Positions 35,859 to 44,046 of a DNA stretch of 64,000 nucleotides are shown in pieces. This DNA comes from Carnobacterium_A antarcticum (GTDB taxonomy: Bacteria > Bacillota > Bacilli > Lactobacillales > Carnobacteriaceae). Position 1 is the stretch's first letter. Each line of letters begins with the position of its first letter. The notes beneath the pieces were generated by a model that saw only the letters and a program-made list of their open reading frames with translations, did not search any database and was not told the DNA's origin. Position numbers and translations under genes: made by a program. The stretch is from the NCBI RefSeq assembly GCF_042658365.1, contig NZ_JBHSQC010000015.1; one strand, 5' to 3'.

Positions 35859-36038
35859 ATGGAAGAAATAGAACACGTTGACCTCACACAACCAGAAGAT
35901 CAAACGAAAGTAAAACAAACACTTGGAAAAGATTCGCTCTATGAAAAAATTGACGTTAGTGTTGAATCAATGAATAAGTTTATTTTGGGGATTGTTGTAT
36001 CATTGATCGTCGTCTTAGGATTTGCATTATTGAGTTAA
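35859..36038 (+). CDS. Small single-helix membrane protein at the end of the mgl operon
   Basis: The 59-residue frame has an acidic/charged N-terminus (MEEIEHVDLTQPED...) of about 38 residues, then one membrane helix (about 39-58, KFILGIVVSLIVVLGFALL). ATG 35859 lies behind a GGAAATGAGAG purine tract. It starts 28 bases after the mglC stop and ends just before the operon terminator, so it is co-transcribed with mglBAC. A role as an accessory subunit or regulator of the importer is plausible but unknown. I do not recognise the family. Confidence 0.65.
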   Translation: MEEIEHVDLTQPEDQTKVKQTLGKDSLYEKIDVSVESMNKFILGIVVSLIVVLGFALLS

Positions 36039-36047
36039 GTTATTAAT

Positions 36048-36095
36048 AAAAAATTCGCAGTAGAGGTTAAAAAAACTCTAATGCGAATTTTTTCT
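36048..36095 (+). terminator. Terminator of the mgl operon
   Basis: AAAAATTCGCAGTAGAG (from 36049) pairs with CTCTAATGCGAATTTTTT (to 36093), with a small mismatch near the middle, followed by TTTCT. Confidence 0.85.
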
Positions 36096-36198
36096 GCCTA
36101 ACAGTCTTCTCAAAATCTTTTTTATGTTAAAGTTAAAAGAAAAAGAACGGTTTATCCAAACATAAAAGAATTTCGTTCAAAAAAAGAGGAGGTCTACA

Positions 36199-37437
36199 AT
36201 GCAAAGCAATCAAAACAGAATCAAAACATTTCTCGAAGATTTAAGTTTGTTTACTGCAACACCGGGAACAGGGACCACGCGGTTAACGTATAGTCCTGAA
36301 GATCAATTAGCTAGAACCTATCTGAAAGAACAGATGAAACAAGTGGGTTTAAAAGTTCGGGAAGATGCGGTTGGCAATATTTATGGTCGGTTGGAAGGGA
36401 AAGATGCATCTTTGCCAGCGGTTATTGTCGGTTCGCATTTTGATAGCGTACCCAATGGCGGTGCATTTGATGGTCCAGCTGGTGTTGTGACCGGATTGGA
36501 AGTTGCGGCTTTATTCCAAGAAAATCAACTACAACCGGTCTATCCATTGGAAATTATAGCAATGGTTGAAGAAGAAGGTTCCCGTTTTGGGTCTGGTTTA
36601 TTAGGTTCCCGAATGCTTGCCGGTCAAGTTTCAGCAGAAAGTTTGATCAGTATGAAAGACGCTTCTGGAGTTTCAGTGAATGAAGCCATGCTTGCATTAG
36701 GCTTTAACGGCAATCAATTACCCGAAGCAAGACGGACAGGCAAAGATGTTAAAGCGTTCATTGAATTGCATATTGAGCAAGGGCCTGTTTTAGAAGATGC
36801 TGGTGAAGATGTAGGGATCGTAGAGACGATCGTCGGAATGACGGAACTTAAAGTCACCATCACTGGGCGAGCAGGACATGCTGGAACGACACCAATGGAT
36901 GCTAGACGAGATGCGTTGGCTGCAGCGGTTCAGATACTAGCAGATTTGCCCCAGTTAGCAATAGAGGCTGAAGAAGCTACTGTACTGACAGTTGGCAAAT
37001 TAACGGTTTACCCGAACGGTGCAAATGTGATTCCGAATATTGTTGTATTCACTGTAGACATCCGCTCTAAATCAGAAGCGTGTGTTCAAGCCGTTGACCA
37101 ACAAGTTAGAACCATCATTCAAACAAGAACTCCCATGGGGATAACGGCTGAAATCGAAGAGATGTTGTATCAACAGCCGGTTCAATTATCTGGAAAAATT
37201 CACCAGCAATTAACGGCCAATTCTGAGGCATTAGGATTAAAATCACGGTCGATGGTTAGTGGTGCTGGACACGATGCTATGGTTTTTGCCGGGTTTACAG
37301 AAGTTGGATTAGTATTTGTTCCAAGTAAAGACGGTTTAAGTCATACACCTGAAGAGTGGACAGATTATGAGCAGATACAAAAAGGCATCGAAGTGGTCTA
37401 TGAAACAGTTAAACAGTTGACAAAAGCGGAAATTTAA
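36199..37437 (+). CDS. M20-family amidohydrolase (allantoate amidohydrolase / N-carbamoyl-L-amino acid hydrolase type)
   Basis: This 412-residue zinc-dependent amidase of the M20 family has the ligand set VGSHFDSV, GAFDGPAG, MVEEEGSRF, ELHIEQGPVL and SGAGHDAM, and a dimerisation domain in the middle (AGHAGTTPM motif). Family members open allantoate, N-carbamoyl amino acids or ureidoglycine. No other ureide- or hydantoin-degrading gene adjoins it, so the substrate is open. ATG 36199 follows GAGGAGG. It ends before a strong bidirectional terminator. Confidence 0.87.
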   Translation: MQSNQNRIKTFLEDLSLFTATPGTGTTRLTYSPEDQLARTYLKEQMKQVGLKVREDAVGNIYGRLEGKDASLPAVIVGSHFDSVPNGGAFDGPAGVVTGLEVAALFQENQLQPVYPLEIIAMVEEEGSRFGSGLLGSRMLAGQVSAESLISMKDASGVSVNEAMLALGFNGNQLPEARRTGKDVKAFIELHIEQGPVLEDAGEDVGIVETIVGMTELKVTITGRAGHAGTTPMDARRDALAAAVQILADLPQLAIEAEEATVLTVGKLTVYPNGANVIPNIVVFTVDIRSKSEACVQAVDQQVRTIIQTRTPMGITAEIEEMLYQQPVQLSGKIHQQLTANSEALGLKSRSMVSGAGHDAMVFAGFTEVGLVFVPSKDGLSHTPEEWTDYEQIQKGIEVVYETVKQLTKAEI

Positions 37438-37449
37438 AAATACCCTAGA

Positions 37450-37487
37450 AAGCCCGTCTCAGTAATAGACACTGAGACGGGCTTTTG
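37450..37487. terminator. Bidirectional terminator between amidohydrolase and AEC carrier
   Basis: AAGCCCGTCTCAGT (37450-37463) pairs with ACTGAGACGGGCTT (37471-37484), with a T run, between two convergent genes. Confidence 0.93.
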
Positions 37488-37490
37488 GTC

Positions 37491-38411
37491 TTATAATTTA
37501 AAAACAAAATCAGATAACATCAGTATCAGCGGCATAGTAATAATAGAGAGCGAAGTAGATAAAATGACTAATCGCGCTCCATACTCATAATCACCGCCGT
37601 AAATTTGTGAGAACAGTGCAGTATTAACGGCTATCGGCGCACAGGAAGCAATGGATAAAACCATCAAAATCAAATAATCGTCAATGGGCAGCAGCCAAAG
37701 AATGCCTAATCCAACGATTGGCAAAATCACTAAGCGTAAGAGACTCACCCAATAGGCTTTTAATGAAGTGAAAACCTCGAGCAATTTACTGCGGGCTACG
37801 TAACTCCCTAATAAAACCATCGCTAAAGGTGTGTTCAAATTTCCTATCGTGTACAATGCTTCAGAAACAACAAAAGGCAATTTTATTTGTAAGACATAGA
37901 GTGTTAAGCCGATAATAGCTCCAATCGTTGCAGGATTAAAGATAGCTTTTCGTGGTGTAATCAGGTTGCGGTCTCCTGACAGGGTATAGATGCCGTACGT
38001 CCACTGAGAGAGAGTCGTTGCAGTCATATAAGCGGTCATATAAAAAACACCTTCGTAGCCAAGAACAGCCATAACCAAGGGAATACCAACGAAAGCTGAA
38101 TTCGAAAAAATAGCAGCATAACGGTCAATTCGCTCCTCTTTTTTTAAAACAAGTCGATTGACTGCGATTCTTGATCCAATTAAGAGAAAGCCAGTCCCCA
38201 TGGTGATGAAGAGCCCTTTTAGTTGTGCCCACTCGTAGTCTTGTTGAAAAGACATGATCAGAATGGTGGGAGTTATGTAAGTTGTTAACATACTAGCGAT
38301 TTGTTTGGTTACTGAAGTATCTAAGACCTCTTTTTTTACCAGCAAGTACCCAAATAAAATCAGCAGAAACATAATGCCTAATTGTTCTGAAATGATGCCA
38401 GAGACATTCAC
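37491..38411 (-). CDS. AEC-family transporter (auxin-efflux-carrier-like)
   Basis: This 306-residue membrane carrier has about ten helices and the two-half inverted topology of the family, with N-half motifs SAFVGIPLVMA and the C-terminal SCAPIAVNTALFSQIYGGDYEYGA. Lactic acid bacteria use members as malate or organic acid permeases and others for amino acids; no such pathway gene lies beside this one. Start GTG 38411 follows GGATG, which is only a moderate ribosome site. It is a single gene. Confidence 0.83.
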   Translation of the reverse strand: MNVSGIISEQLGIMFLLILFGYLLVKKEVLDTSVTKQIASMLTTYITPTILIMSFQQDYEWAQLKGLFITMGTGFLLIGSRIAVNRLVLKKEERIDRYAAIFSNSAFVGIPLVMAVLGYEGVFYMTAYMTATTLSQWTYGIYTLSGDRNLITPRKAIFNPATIGAIIGLTLYVLQIKLPFVVSEALYTIGNLNTPLAMVLLGSYVARSKLLEVFTSLKAYWVSLLRLVILPIVGLGILWLLPIDDYLILMVLSIASCAPIAVNTALFSQIYGGDYEYGARLVILSTSLSIITMPLILMLSDFVFKL

Positions 38412-38512
38412 TTATTTTTCACATCCAGTCTTTGAAAAGTTACATAGTACTAGTATACATGATTCTTATTTTAAGAGAGTAAGAAAAAACCAATCGTTTG
38501 AACTACAAAACA

Positions 38513-38549
38513 AACAATGGTTTTCAGCAATATACTGAAAACCATTGTT
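38513..38549 (-). terminator. Terminator-like hairpin of the 44-residue gene
   Basis: AACAATGGTTTTCAG (38513-38527) pairs perfectly with CTGAAAACCATTGTT (38535-38549). On the minus strand it follows the stop of the small gene by 28 bases and is followed by TGTTTTG, so it is T-poor but plausible. Confidence 0.6.
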
Positions 38550-38577
38550 ACAGTAAAGGGTTCTTAGATTGATAACA

Positions 38578-38712
38578 TTAATGGTTGCGGACTGGAATCA
38601 ATTTTTTAGTGTGTACAAGACGGAAGAAATAAGAAGCAATGAAGAGTGGGAAAACTAAACTAAGAGTGAAAATGAATTTTAACAATAACATTGCATTCAA
38701 AGTAGTCATCAT
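38578..38712 (-). CDS. Small membrane protein of 44 residues
   Basis: This minus-strand gene encodes a hydrophobic stretch of about 21 residues (about 8-29, ending FPLFIASYFF) and then a basic tail RLVHTKKLIPVRNH, consistent with one helix whose C-terminus stays inside. AAAGGA lies 6 bases before ATG 38712. A plausible TTGTTT-N17-TATAAA promoter lies upstream and a hairpin terminator follows, so it looks like a true small gene rather than chance. I do not recognise the family. Confidence 0.55.
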   Translation of the reverse strand: MMTTLNAMLLLKFIFTLSLVFPLFIASYFFRLVHTKKLIPVRNH

Positions 38713-38850
38713 TGATCATCCTTTCTACGGCAGTACATCAAGTTTAAATCAAACGACAGTTGACAGAAGCAAGATTCTTTATAGGTTAATTATGTTGTTT
38801 AAACAAAGAATAATCAAACGATATGCAAAGCGGACCAAGAAAACCAAAAA

Positions 38851-39252
38851 TCAAAAAATAGGTTCCTGGTCTTTATCTAAATGCAGATTCAATTGCCAAT
38901 TGACACCGTATTTATCGGCGATCCAGCCGAATTTTTTTGCATACGGCAAAGGAGCAAGAGGCATCATCACAGTGCCGTTGTGTTTCAGTTTAGTAAAAGT
39001 CGTTTCCAGCTCTTCTTCGTTAGCACAAGTGACGAACAAAGACATAGCCGGTGAAAAGTGATGAGTATCTCCATTTGTATTATCGATGGCCATAATTTGC
39101 TGTCCTTTAATAGAAAAAATAGCGTGAAGCACAATACCGTCATTTTCTTTCATAGAAATCAGGTTGAAATCTTTGAAGACAGAGGAATAAAAGGTTAAAG
39201 CTTCTTTTGCATCGCCATTAAACATGAGAAATGGAAAAACAGATTGAGTCAT
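38851..39252 (-). CDS. VOC-superfamily protein, PhnB-like (YjdN type)
   Basis: This 133-residue vicinal-oxygen-chelate protein of the PhnB/YjdN type begins MTQSVFPFLMFNGDAKEALTFY, with acidic and aromatic patterns and a C-terminal FGWIADKYGVNWQLN. Start is ATG 39252, where AAAAGGAGCG is ideally spaced; the frame could extend 20 codons upstream, but that lacks a ribosome site. The function of this subfamily is unproven. It is a single gene. Confidence 0.8.
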   Translation of the reverse strand: MTQSVFPFLMFNGDAKEALTFYSSVFKDFNLISMKENDGIVLHAIFSIKGQQIMAIDNTNGDTHHFSPAMSLFVTCANEEELETTFTKLKHNGTVMMPLAPLPYAKKFGWIADKYGVNWQLNLHLDKDQEPIF

Positions 39253-39383
39253 AGAAATCGCTCCTTTTGATAGTAGTACCTTTATTTTCTCTCGAATAAA
39301 AAACAGAGTCAATTTTTAACACTCTAAAAAGAAAACTAAATTACTGTCACGAGTTATTAAGAACTTCTGTCTCCTCCAATAGA

Positions 39384-39412
39384 TTGTTTTCTTTAGTTGA
39401 AAGCGTTATAAT
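39384..39412 (+). promoter_or_regulatory. Promoter of aldo/keto reductase gene with overlapping cre-like site
   Basis: TTGTTT (39384-39389), 17 bases and consensus TATAAT (39407-39412). TTGAAAGCGTTATAAT (39397-39412) matches the extended cre consensus at 15 of 16 positions and covers the -10, suggesting direct CcpA repression. Confidence 0.65.
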
Positions 39413-39452
39413 AAAAATGAAAGAGAATAGACCAAAGAACTGGAGTGGTTGA

Positions 39453-40442
39453 ATGTATCAAGCAGCAGAAGATCGTTACAACAATATGATTTACAATCGT
39501 GTAGGGAACAGTGGATTAAAATTGCCAGCATTGTCTTTAGGAATGTGGCACAATTTCGGTGACGTGGATTTATTTGAAAACAGCCGTAAAATGGTTCACC
39601 GTGCATTCGACTTGGGAATCACGCATTTTGACTTAGCCAATAACTACGGTCCTCCAGCGGGCAGTGCCGAAGAAAATTTTGGCCGTATTTTAAAGAAAGA
39701 TTTGCTTCCATACCGTGATGAACTGATCATCTCAAGTAAAGCTGGTTATTATATGTGGCCAGGTCCTTATGGCGAGTTTGGTTCTAAAAAGAATTTGACG
39801 GCTAGTATTGATCAAAGTTTGACACGGATGGGATTAGATTATGTTGATATTTTTTATTCTCACCGTCCAGACCCGGATACACCTTTTGAAGAAACAGCGC
39901 AAGCATTGGACTTAATGGTTCGCCAAGGCAAAGCCTTATATATTGGAATCTCTAATTATTCTGCCGAACAAACAGCTGAAATTTCAAAAATTTTCAAAGA
40001 ATTAAAAACGCCATTCATTATTCACCAACCCTCTTACAGTATGTATAACCGTTGGATAGAAGATGGTTTACAAGACGTTTTACAAGAAAACCAATTAGGG
40101 TCCATTGCGTTTAGTCCTTTAGCGCAAGGTATGTTGACAGACCGTTATTTGAACGGTATACCGAAAGATTCACGAGCTGGTCGGACAACGAGTCAATTCT
40201 TAGATGAAGAAAAAGTGAAAGCTACGTTAGAGCAATCAAGAGCGCTAAATGAAGTTGCGAAACGCCGCGGTCAGACATTAGCTGAAATGGCTGTATCTTG
40301 GATTTTAAGAGATGGAAAAGTTACGAGCGTTTTGATTGGAGCCAGCAAAGTAAGCCAAATCGAAGATAATGTAAAAGCATTAGATAACCTTGATTTTTCT
40401 CTTTCAGAATTAGCAGAAATTGAAAAGATTTTGAAACGTTAG
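39453..40442 (+). CDS. Aldo/keto reductase, YghZ (Gpr)-like
   Basis: This 329-residue NADPH-dependent reductase has the TIM-barrel active-site set of the family: D-L-A-N-N-Y in place of the usual D-A-Y, a catalytic lysine in SSKAGYYMW, and YSHRPDPDTPFEETAQALD. The C-terminal SVLIGASKVSQIEDN binds the cofactor. The closest known type is YghZ, which reduces L-glyceraldehyde 3-phosphate and methylglyoxal, and two glyoxalase-type genes follow directly. ATG 39453 follows GGAGTGG. A cre-like site covers its promoter. Confidence 0.87.
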   Translation: MYQAAEDRYNNMIYNRVGNSGLKLPALSLGMWHNFGDVDLFENSRKMVHRAFDLGITHFDLANNYGPPAGSAEENFGRILKKDLLPYRDELIISSKAGYYMWPGPYGEFGSKKNLTASIDQSLTRMGLDYVDIFYSHRPDPDTPFEETAQALDLMVRQGKALYIGISNYSAEQTAEISKIFKELKTPFIIHQPSYSMYNRWIEDGLQDVLQENQLGSIAFSPLAQGMLTDRYLNGIPKDSRAGRTTSQFLDEEKVKATLEQSRALNEVAKRRGQTLAEMAVSWILRDGKVTSVLIGASKVSQIEDNVKALDNLDFSLSELAEIEKILKR

Positions 40443-40523
40443 TCAAGTGAACTTTTAATTGGGCCTTTTTGTTCTAGATAACAATAGAATAAGAGGGTTC
40501 AATTTTATGGAGAGGTGTTTTAA

Positions 40524-40904
40524 ATGAACTTTAAACGAATTCATCATGTCGCTATCATTGCTTCTGATTATCAAAAATCTAAAGACTTCTATACCAATAT
40601 TTTGGGATTGGAAATTATTCAAGAAAATTACCGTCCTGAAAGAGACTCTTATAAATTAGATTTAAAAATTGGCGAAAGTGAAATTGAGTTATTTTCTTTT
40701 CCTGACCCGCCAGAACGTCCCTCTATGCCGGAAGCTGCTGGCCTGAGACATTTGTGTTTTTACGTTAACGATATTGATGAAGCAGTAGCTGAATTAAACC
40801 AAAAAGGAGTCGAAACTGAGCCGATTCGCCGAGACGAATATACAGGCGGGTATTTTACTTTTTTTAAAGATCCAGACGACTTGCCGATCGAGCTACATGA
40901 GTAA
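40524..40904 (+). CDS. VOC-family protein, GloA2/YaeR-like
   Basis: This 126-residue single VOC domain opens with FKRIHHVAIIASDYQKSK. Likely metal ligands are H7 or H8 (IHHVAI), a glutamate in IELFSF, the histidine of LRHLCFYV and the glutamate of PIELHE. It resembles the YaeR/GloA2 subgroup, which is often placed near glyoxalase I; its substrate is unknown. ATG 40524 follows GAGAGG. It sits 75 bases before another glyoxalase gene. Confidence 0.85.
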   Translation: MNFKRIHHVAIIASDYQKSKDFYTNILGLEIIQENYRPERDSYKLDLKIGESEIELFSFPDPPERPSMPEAAGLRHLCFYVNDIDEAVAELNQKGVETEPIRRDEYTGGYFTFFKDPDDLPIELHE

Positions 40905-40979
40905 CTTTTGTATAAAAGCGTGAGATACGTTAAAATGAGGATTGTAGGCAATAAAATAAGAGATAGGAGTTTTTGTTAA

Positions 40980-41360
40980 ATGGCTAAAAAAATGTTGCAC
41001 ACTTGTGTGCGTGTAAGAGACTTAGACAAATCGATGGATTTCTATACGTCTGTTTTAGGGTTTAAAGAAGTTCGTCGCTTGGATTATCCAGAGTTTAAAT
41101 TCACATTGGTTTATCTAGCTATCGAAGAAGGCGGCTATGAATTAGAGTTGACTTATAACTATGGTCAAACAGAACCATATGACTTAGGAAACGGTTATGG
41201 TCACATTGCTGTTGGTGTGGATGACTTAAAAGCAACACACGAAGAATATACAGCATTGAAGTGCGACATGACAGATATAAAAGGTTTATCTGACGGCGCA
41301 GCAAGTTACTTTTTTGTGATGGACCCAGATGGATATAAAATTGAAGTTATTCAAAACTAA
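40980..41360 (+). CDS. gloA: Glyoxalase I (lactoylglutathione lyase) GloA-like
   Basis: This 126-residue VOC enzyme opens with MLHTCVRVRDLDKSMDFY and has the pattern YELELTYNYGQ..YDLGNGYGHIAVGVDDL with metal histidines and glutamates (H6, E, H in GYGHIAVGV, E in YKIEVIQ), the classic glyoxalase I set. It would convert the methylglyoxal-thiol adduct to lactoylthiol; a glutathione source is not visible here. It lies just after a related VOC gene and a YghZ-like reductase, forming a small methylglyoxal-detoxification cluster. ATG 40980 follows AGGAG. Confidence 0.88.
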   Translation: MAKKMLHTCVRVRDLDKSMDFYTSVLGFKEVRRLDYPEFKFTLVYLAIEEGGYELELTYNYGQTEPYDLGNGYGHIAVGVDDLKATHEEYTALKCDMTDIKGLSDGAASYFFVMDPDGYKIEVIQN

Positions 41361-41372
41361 AAAAGTTAAAAA

Positions 41373-41407
41373 GAAAAAACAGACCATTTTTATGGTCTGT
41401 TTTTTCT
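41373..41407. terminator. Bidirectional terminator after gloA
   Basis: AAAAACAGACCAT (from about 41375) pairs with ATGGTCTGTTTTT (41392-41404), with A and T runs on the two sides, between convergent genes. Confidence 0.9.
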
Positions 41408-41417
41408 TTTTAAGAAG

Positions 41418-41828
41418 CTATTTTTCGGATCCGAATTGTTCAATTAAATGCATCAAGTTTTTGCTGTGCCAAGGAGTGGCGGTATATTCTTGTGGAATAA
41501 AATAATGTTCTGCAGGTTTTTGAGTGTTTTTATAATCCACAATCAATTCATTATCAGCTGCCGGCTTTTCAAACCGTATTTTTTCAATCTCACTTAAAGG
41601 GATTTGATTGTAAACTCCTTCTTTTAATGAATCAGTTTTTGTATCTAAGGGCATGAGTACGAGTTCATGTTTAGAAAAGTTAATGCAATAGGGTTTGTTT
41701 TTCTCCATTCCAAGTAACTTTTTAAACCAATTTTTTTTAGTGGGCAGTTTTTCAGCAAAGATTGTTTGTCCAGGTATGGCTTCTAAACCATGCCGTTTTA
41801 AATAATCCAAAATAGTCTTTTCGTTCAT
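41418..41828 (-). CDS. Uncharacterised cytosolic protein of 136 residues
   Basis: I do not recognise this protein. It lacks helices long enough to cross the membrane and a signal peptide. It starts MNEKTILDYLKRHGLEAIPG and has a basic patch KKNWFKKLLGMEKNK, then a strand-rich middle with PLSEIEKIRFEKP. This could be a PH-like or YhfM-type small fold, but that is only a guess. ATG 41828 follows a clean GAGGAGG; the frame runs 11 codons further upstream without a ribosome site. It is a single gene, convergent with gloA. Confidence 0.6.
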   Translation of the reverse strand: MNEKTILDYLKRHGLEAIPGQTIFAEKLPTKKNWFKKLLGMEKNKPYCINFSKHELVLMPLDTKTDSLKEGVYNQIPLSEIEKIRFEKPAADNELIVDYKNTQKPAEHYFIPQEYTATPWHSKNLMHLIEQFGSEK

Positions 41829-42021
41829 ATTGTGATGCCTCCTCTTGCTATCTGACGTCACGGTTGAATAAGAAAACCCTAGACTAAGTATAGAGCAGAA
41901 AAATAGTAAATACCAATAAAACGCATATCAAAAGGAATAAAAAGATAGAATGTAAGGGTTTTACTTTTGTCTAGCTTTTTTTAAAAGAATAGCTTATTCT
42001 TATAGAGAGGAGTGTGACAAA

Positions 42022-42888
42022 ATGACATTATTGACAATCGATATTGGCGGAACGTCTATCAAATATGGCGTTTGGGAAAATGAAGAGTTAAGCCATAAAG
42101 GCAATTTAAAGACGCCAGCTACTTGGGAAGAAATGAAAAGCAGTTTAATAAGAATCAAAGAGACAGCAGAAGAAACGTTTACGATCGATGGAGTGGCGTT
42201 CAGTTCTCCTGGGGCAGTGAACCAAGAAAAACGCATTATTGAAGGTGCGAGTGCTCTGCCTTATTTACATAACTTTCCAATCTATGATGAACTGGAAACC
42301 GTTCTTAACTGTCCCGTAACTTTTGAAAACGATGCCAATTGTGCCGCTTTAGCCGAAATTTGGAAAGGGGCGGCTAAAGGATTAAAAAATGTCTTATTTG
42401 TTGTGGTCGGAACAGGAATCGGCGGAGCGGTGATCGTAGACGGTCAAATTCAACACGGCAAGCACCTATTCGGCGGGGAATTTGGGTTTATGTTAATGAC
42501 AGAAAATGAAACATTCAGTACTTTAGCGACAGCTGTTAATATGGCTAAACGTTATGCGAAAAGAAAAGGCTACGAACCTGAAACGATTTCAGGAAAAAAA
42601 ATGTTTCAACTTGCAGATGAAGGCGACCAGATAGCGCAAGAGGAAGCAGCGACCTTCTATACCTATTTAGCCCGTGGTATTTATAACTTGCAATATAGCT
42701 TTGACCCAGAAGTTATTTTAATTGGAGGCGGAATTTCAAATAAGGCTGGTTTAGTAGAAAAATTAGAAGAAGAATTTGATAAAATTTTAGAAACAGTTAA
42801 AATTGCACCATTCAAACCATTGATTAGAACCTGTGAGTTCAAGAATGATGCAAATTTAATTGGCGCAGTAGCTAATTATTTACAGTAA
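42022..42888 (+). CDS. ROK-family sugar kinase without the zinc-binding motif
   Basis: This 288-residue kinase has the ATP-binding DIGGTSIKYGV start, an ENDANCAALAE catalytic block and the GTGIGGAVIVDG loop. The usual ROK zinc motif C-x-C-G-x2-G-C-x-E is absent; HGKHLFGGEFGFML is followed directly by ENETFST. This resembles the beta-glucoside kinase and lin2907-like ROK subgroup. Candidates are glucose, beta-glucosides or N-acetylmannosamine. ATG 42022 follows GAGAGGAG. Its stop is 29 bases before an SGNH hydrolase gene, so the pair may act on one sugar derivative. Confidence 0.85.
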   Translation: MTLLTIDIGGTSIKYGVWENEELSHKGNLKTPATWEEMKSSLIRIKETAEETFTIDGVAFSSPGAVNQEKRIIEGASALPYLHNFPIYDELETVLNCPVTFENDANCAALAEIWKGAAKGLKNVLFVVVGTGIGGAVIVDGQIQHGKHLFGGEFGFMLMTENETFSTLATAVNMAKRYAKRKGYEPETISGKKMFQLADEGDQIAQEEAATFYTYLARGIYNLQYSFDPEVILIGGGISNKAGLVEKLEEEFDKILETVKIAPFKPLIRTCEFKNDANLIGAVANYLQ

Positions 42889-42917
42889 GCGAAAAAACAG
42901 TCAGAAGGGTGTATTAC

Positions 42918-43553
42918 ATGGAACTAAAGAAAGAAGCGACCATTTTATTTATTGGAGACAGTATAACCGATGCAAATCGCAGACGTGAAGATCCAACAGA
43001 TTTAGGCTACGGTTATCCTTTACTGGTAGCGGCTGCTTTATTGGAACGTTATCCTGAATTAAATCTGTCGCTAGTAAATCGCGGTATAGACGGCAATAAA
43101 ATCACTGATTTGGCAAACCGGTGGGAAGAGGATTGTTTAGCTCTGGATCCTGATATTGTCTCGATTTTGATTGGGATCAATGATACCTGGCATAATGTGG
43201 GAACGGAAGCGTTTGGAACACAAGAGTCTATCGATAGATTTGAATTCTACTACCGTATCTTATTACAAACTGTTAAAGAACGAACCAACGCCCAAATTAT
43301 CTTAATGGAACCTTTTGTTTTACCGCATCCCATATATAGAAAGGAATGGCGGATAGATTTAAATTCAAGAATTCAAGTTATTCGCAAACTAGCAAAAGAA
43401 TATGAAACAGATTTTGTGGCATTAGATGAGAGACTGAATGCGCTGGGGATGAAACAAAGTTATGCTTATTGGACTGGTCAAGATGGCGTTCATCCAACGC
43501 TAGCAGGACATGCAGTCATTGCAAAAGCCTGGTTAGAACAACTTGAGAATTAA
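42918..43553 (+). CDS. SGNH/GDSL-type hydrolase
   Basis: This 211-residue esterase or lipase-like enzyme has the full block set of the fold: GDSITD (catalytic serine near residue 16), the NRGIDGNKI block with glycine, GINDTW (asparagine) and DGVHPT (catalytic aspartate and histidine). No signal peptide is seen, so it is cytosolic, as is usual for sugar-acetyl esterases. ATG 42918 is chosen because AGAAGGG lies 8 bases upstream; the earlier GTG 42909 overlaps it. Pairing with the ROK kinase suggests deacylation of an imported sugar before phosphorylation, which is inference. Confidence 0.85.
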   Translation: MELKKEATILFIGDSITDANRRREDPTDLGYGYPLLVAAALLERYPELNLSLVNRGIDGNKITDLANRWEEDCLALDPDIVSILIGINDTWHNVGTEAFGTQESIDRFEFYYRILLQTVKERTNAQIILMEPFVLPHPIYRKEWRIDLNSRIQVIRKLAKEYETDFVALDERLNALGMKQSYAYWTGQDGVHPTLAGHAVIAKAWLEQLEN

Positions 43554-44010
43554 TAGTTCGAAATATTTTGAGAGTTTTTTTAATTTTGTGCTTTTCGGCT
43601 ACGCCCGAAAAGGTCCGTCTTGATTGGATTGGTGGAGCAATTCTTGTTAAGGACCCTATCAAGGATGGAATAACTGACTTAAGGTCCTTAAAACCAGGAT
43701 ATGGACCTTAACTAGTAGGGAAAACATTGGATAAGGTCCGCAAACTCCTTTTGAGTACTGTAGGATTTTAAATTCACATTTTTAATAAAGAGGTATAAGA
43801 AAGAATTTTTTGAAAAAAATTTATCCGCACATTTATTCCTTCTAATTCTATAAAATTTTCTATTGCAGTACGATCCTAAATATCACTCGATATATAAGGG
43901 GGATTTGACAAAGCAACAAGCTTCTATGAGCTTTTGAAGTGCTTTTTTGTATTCAAGGTCTCGCCTTGTTAGAACAACTTGGAAATCATTTTAAAAAAAA
44001 TCAATAAGAC
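43554..44010. other. Gene-free stretch with repeated GGTCC-core motifs
   Basis: No gene is visible in this stretch. A hairpin CTTTTCGG/CCGAAAAG (43591-43612) opens it. Five copies of AAGGTCC or its complement, at about 43611, 43649, 43681, 43703 and 43734, lie within 130 bases; one sits in a near-palindrome TTAAGGTCCTTAA (43679-43691). The function is unknown. The stretch runs into the promoter of the candidate RNA at 44011. Confidence 0.5.
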
Positions 44011-44046
44011 TTGTAAATAAAGATATCCTGTGGTATAGTACTATAC
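44011..44046 (+). promoter_or_regulatory. Promoter with overlapping palindrome, before candidate RNA
   Basis: TTGTAA (44011-44016), 17 bases and TATAGT (44034-44039) form a promoter. The perfect 14-bp palindrome GTATAGTACTATAC (44033-44046) covers its -10 and start, suggesting control by a dimeric regulator. Confidence 0.6.

Noticed and set aside
38639..39061. A 140-codon plus-strand reading
   Set aside because: It overlaps the PhnB-like gene and the 44-residue gene on the opposite strand, has no family resemblance and begins without a good ribosome site.
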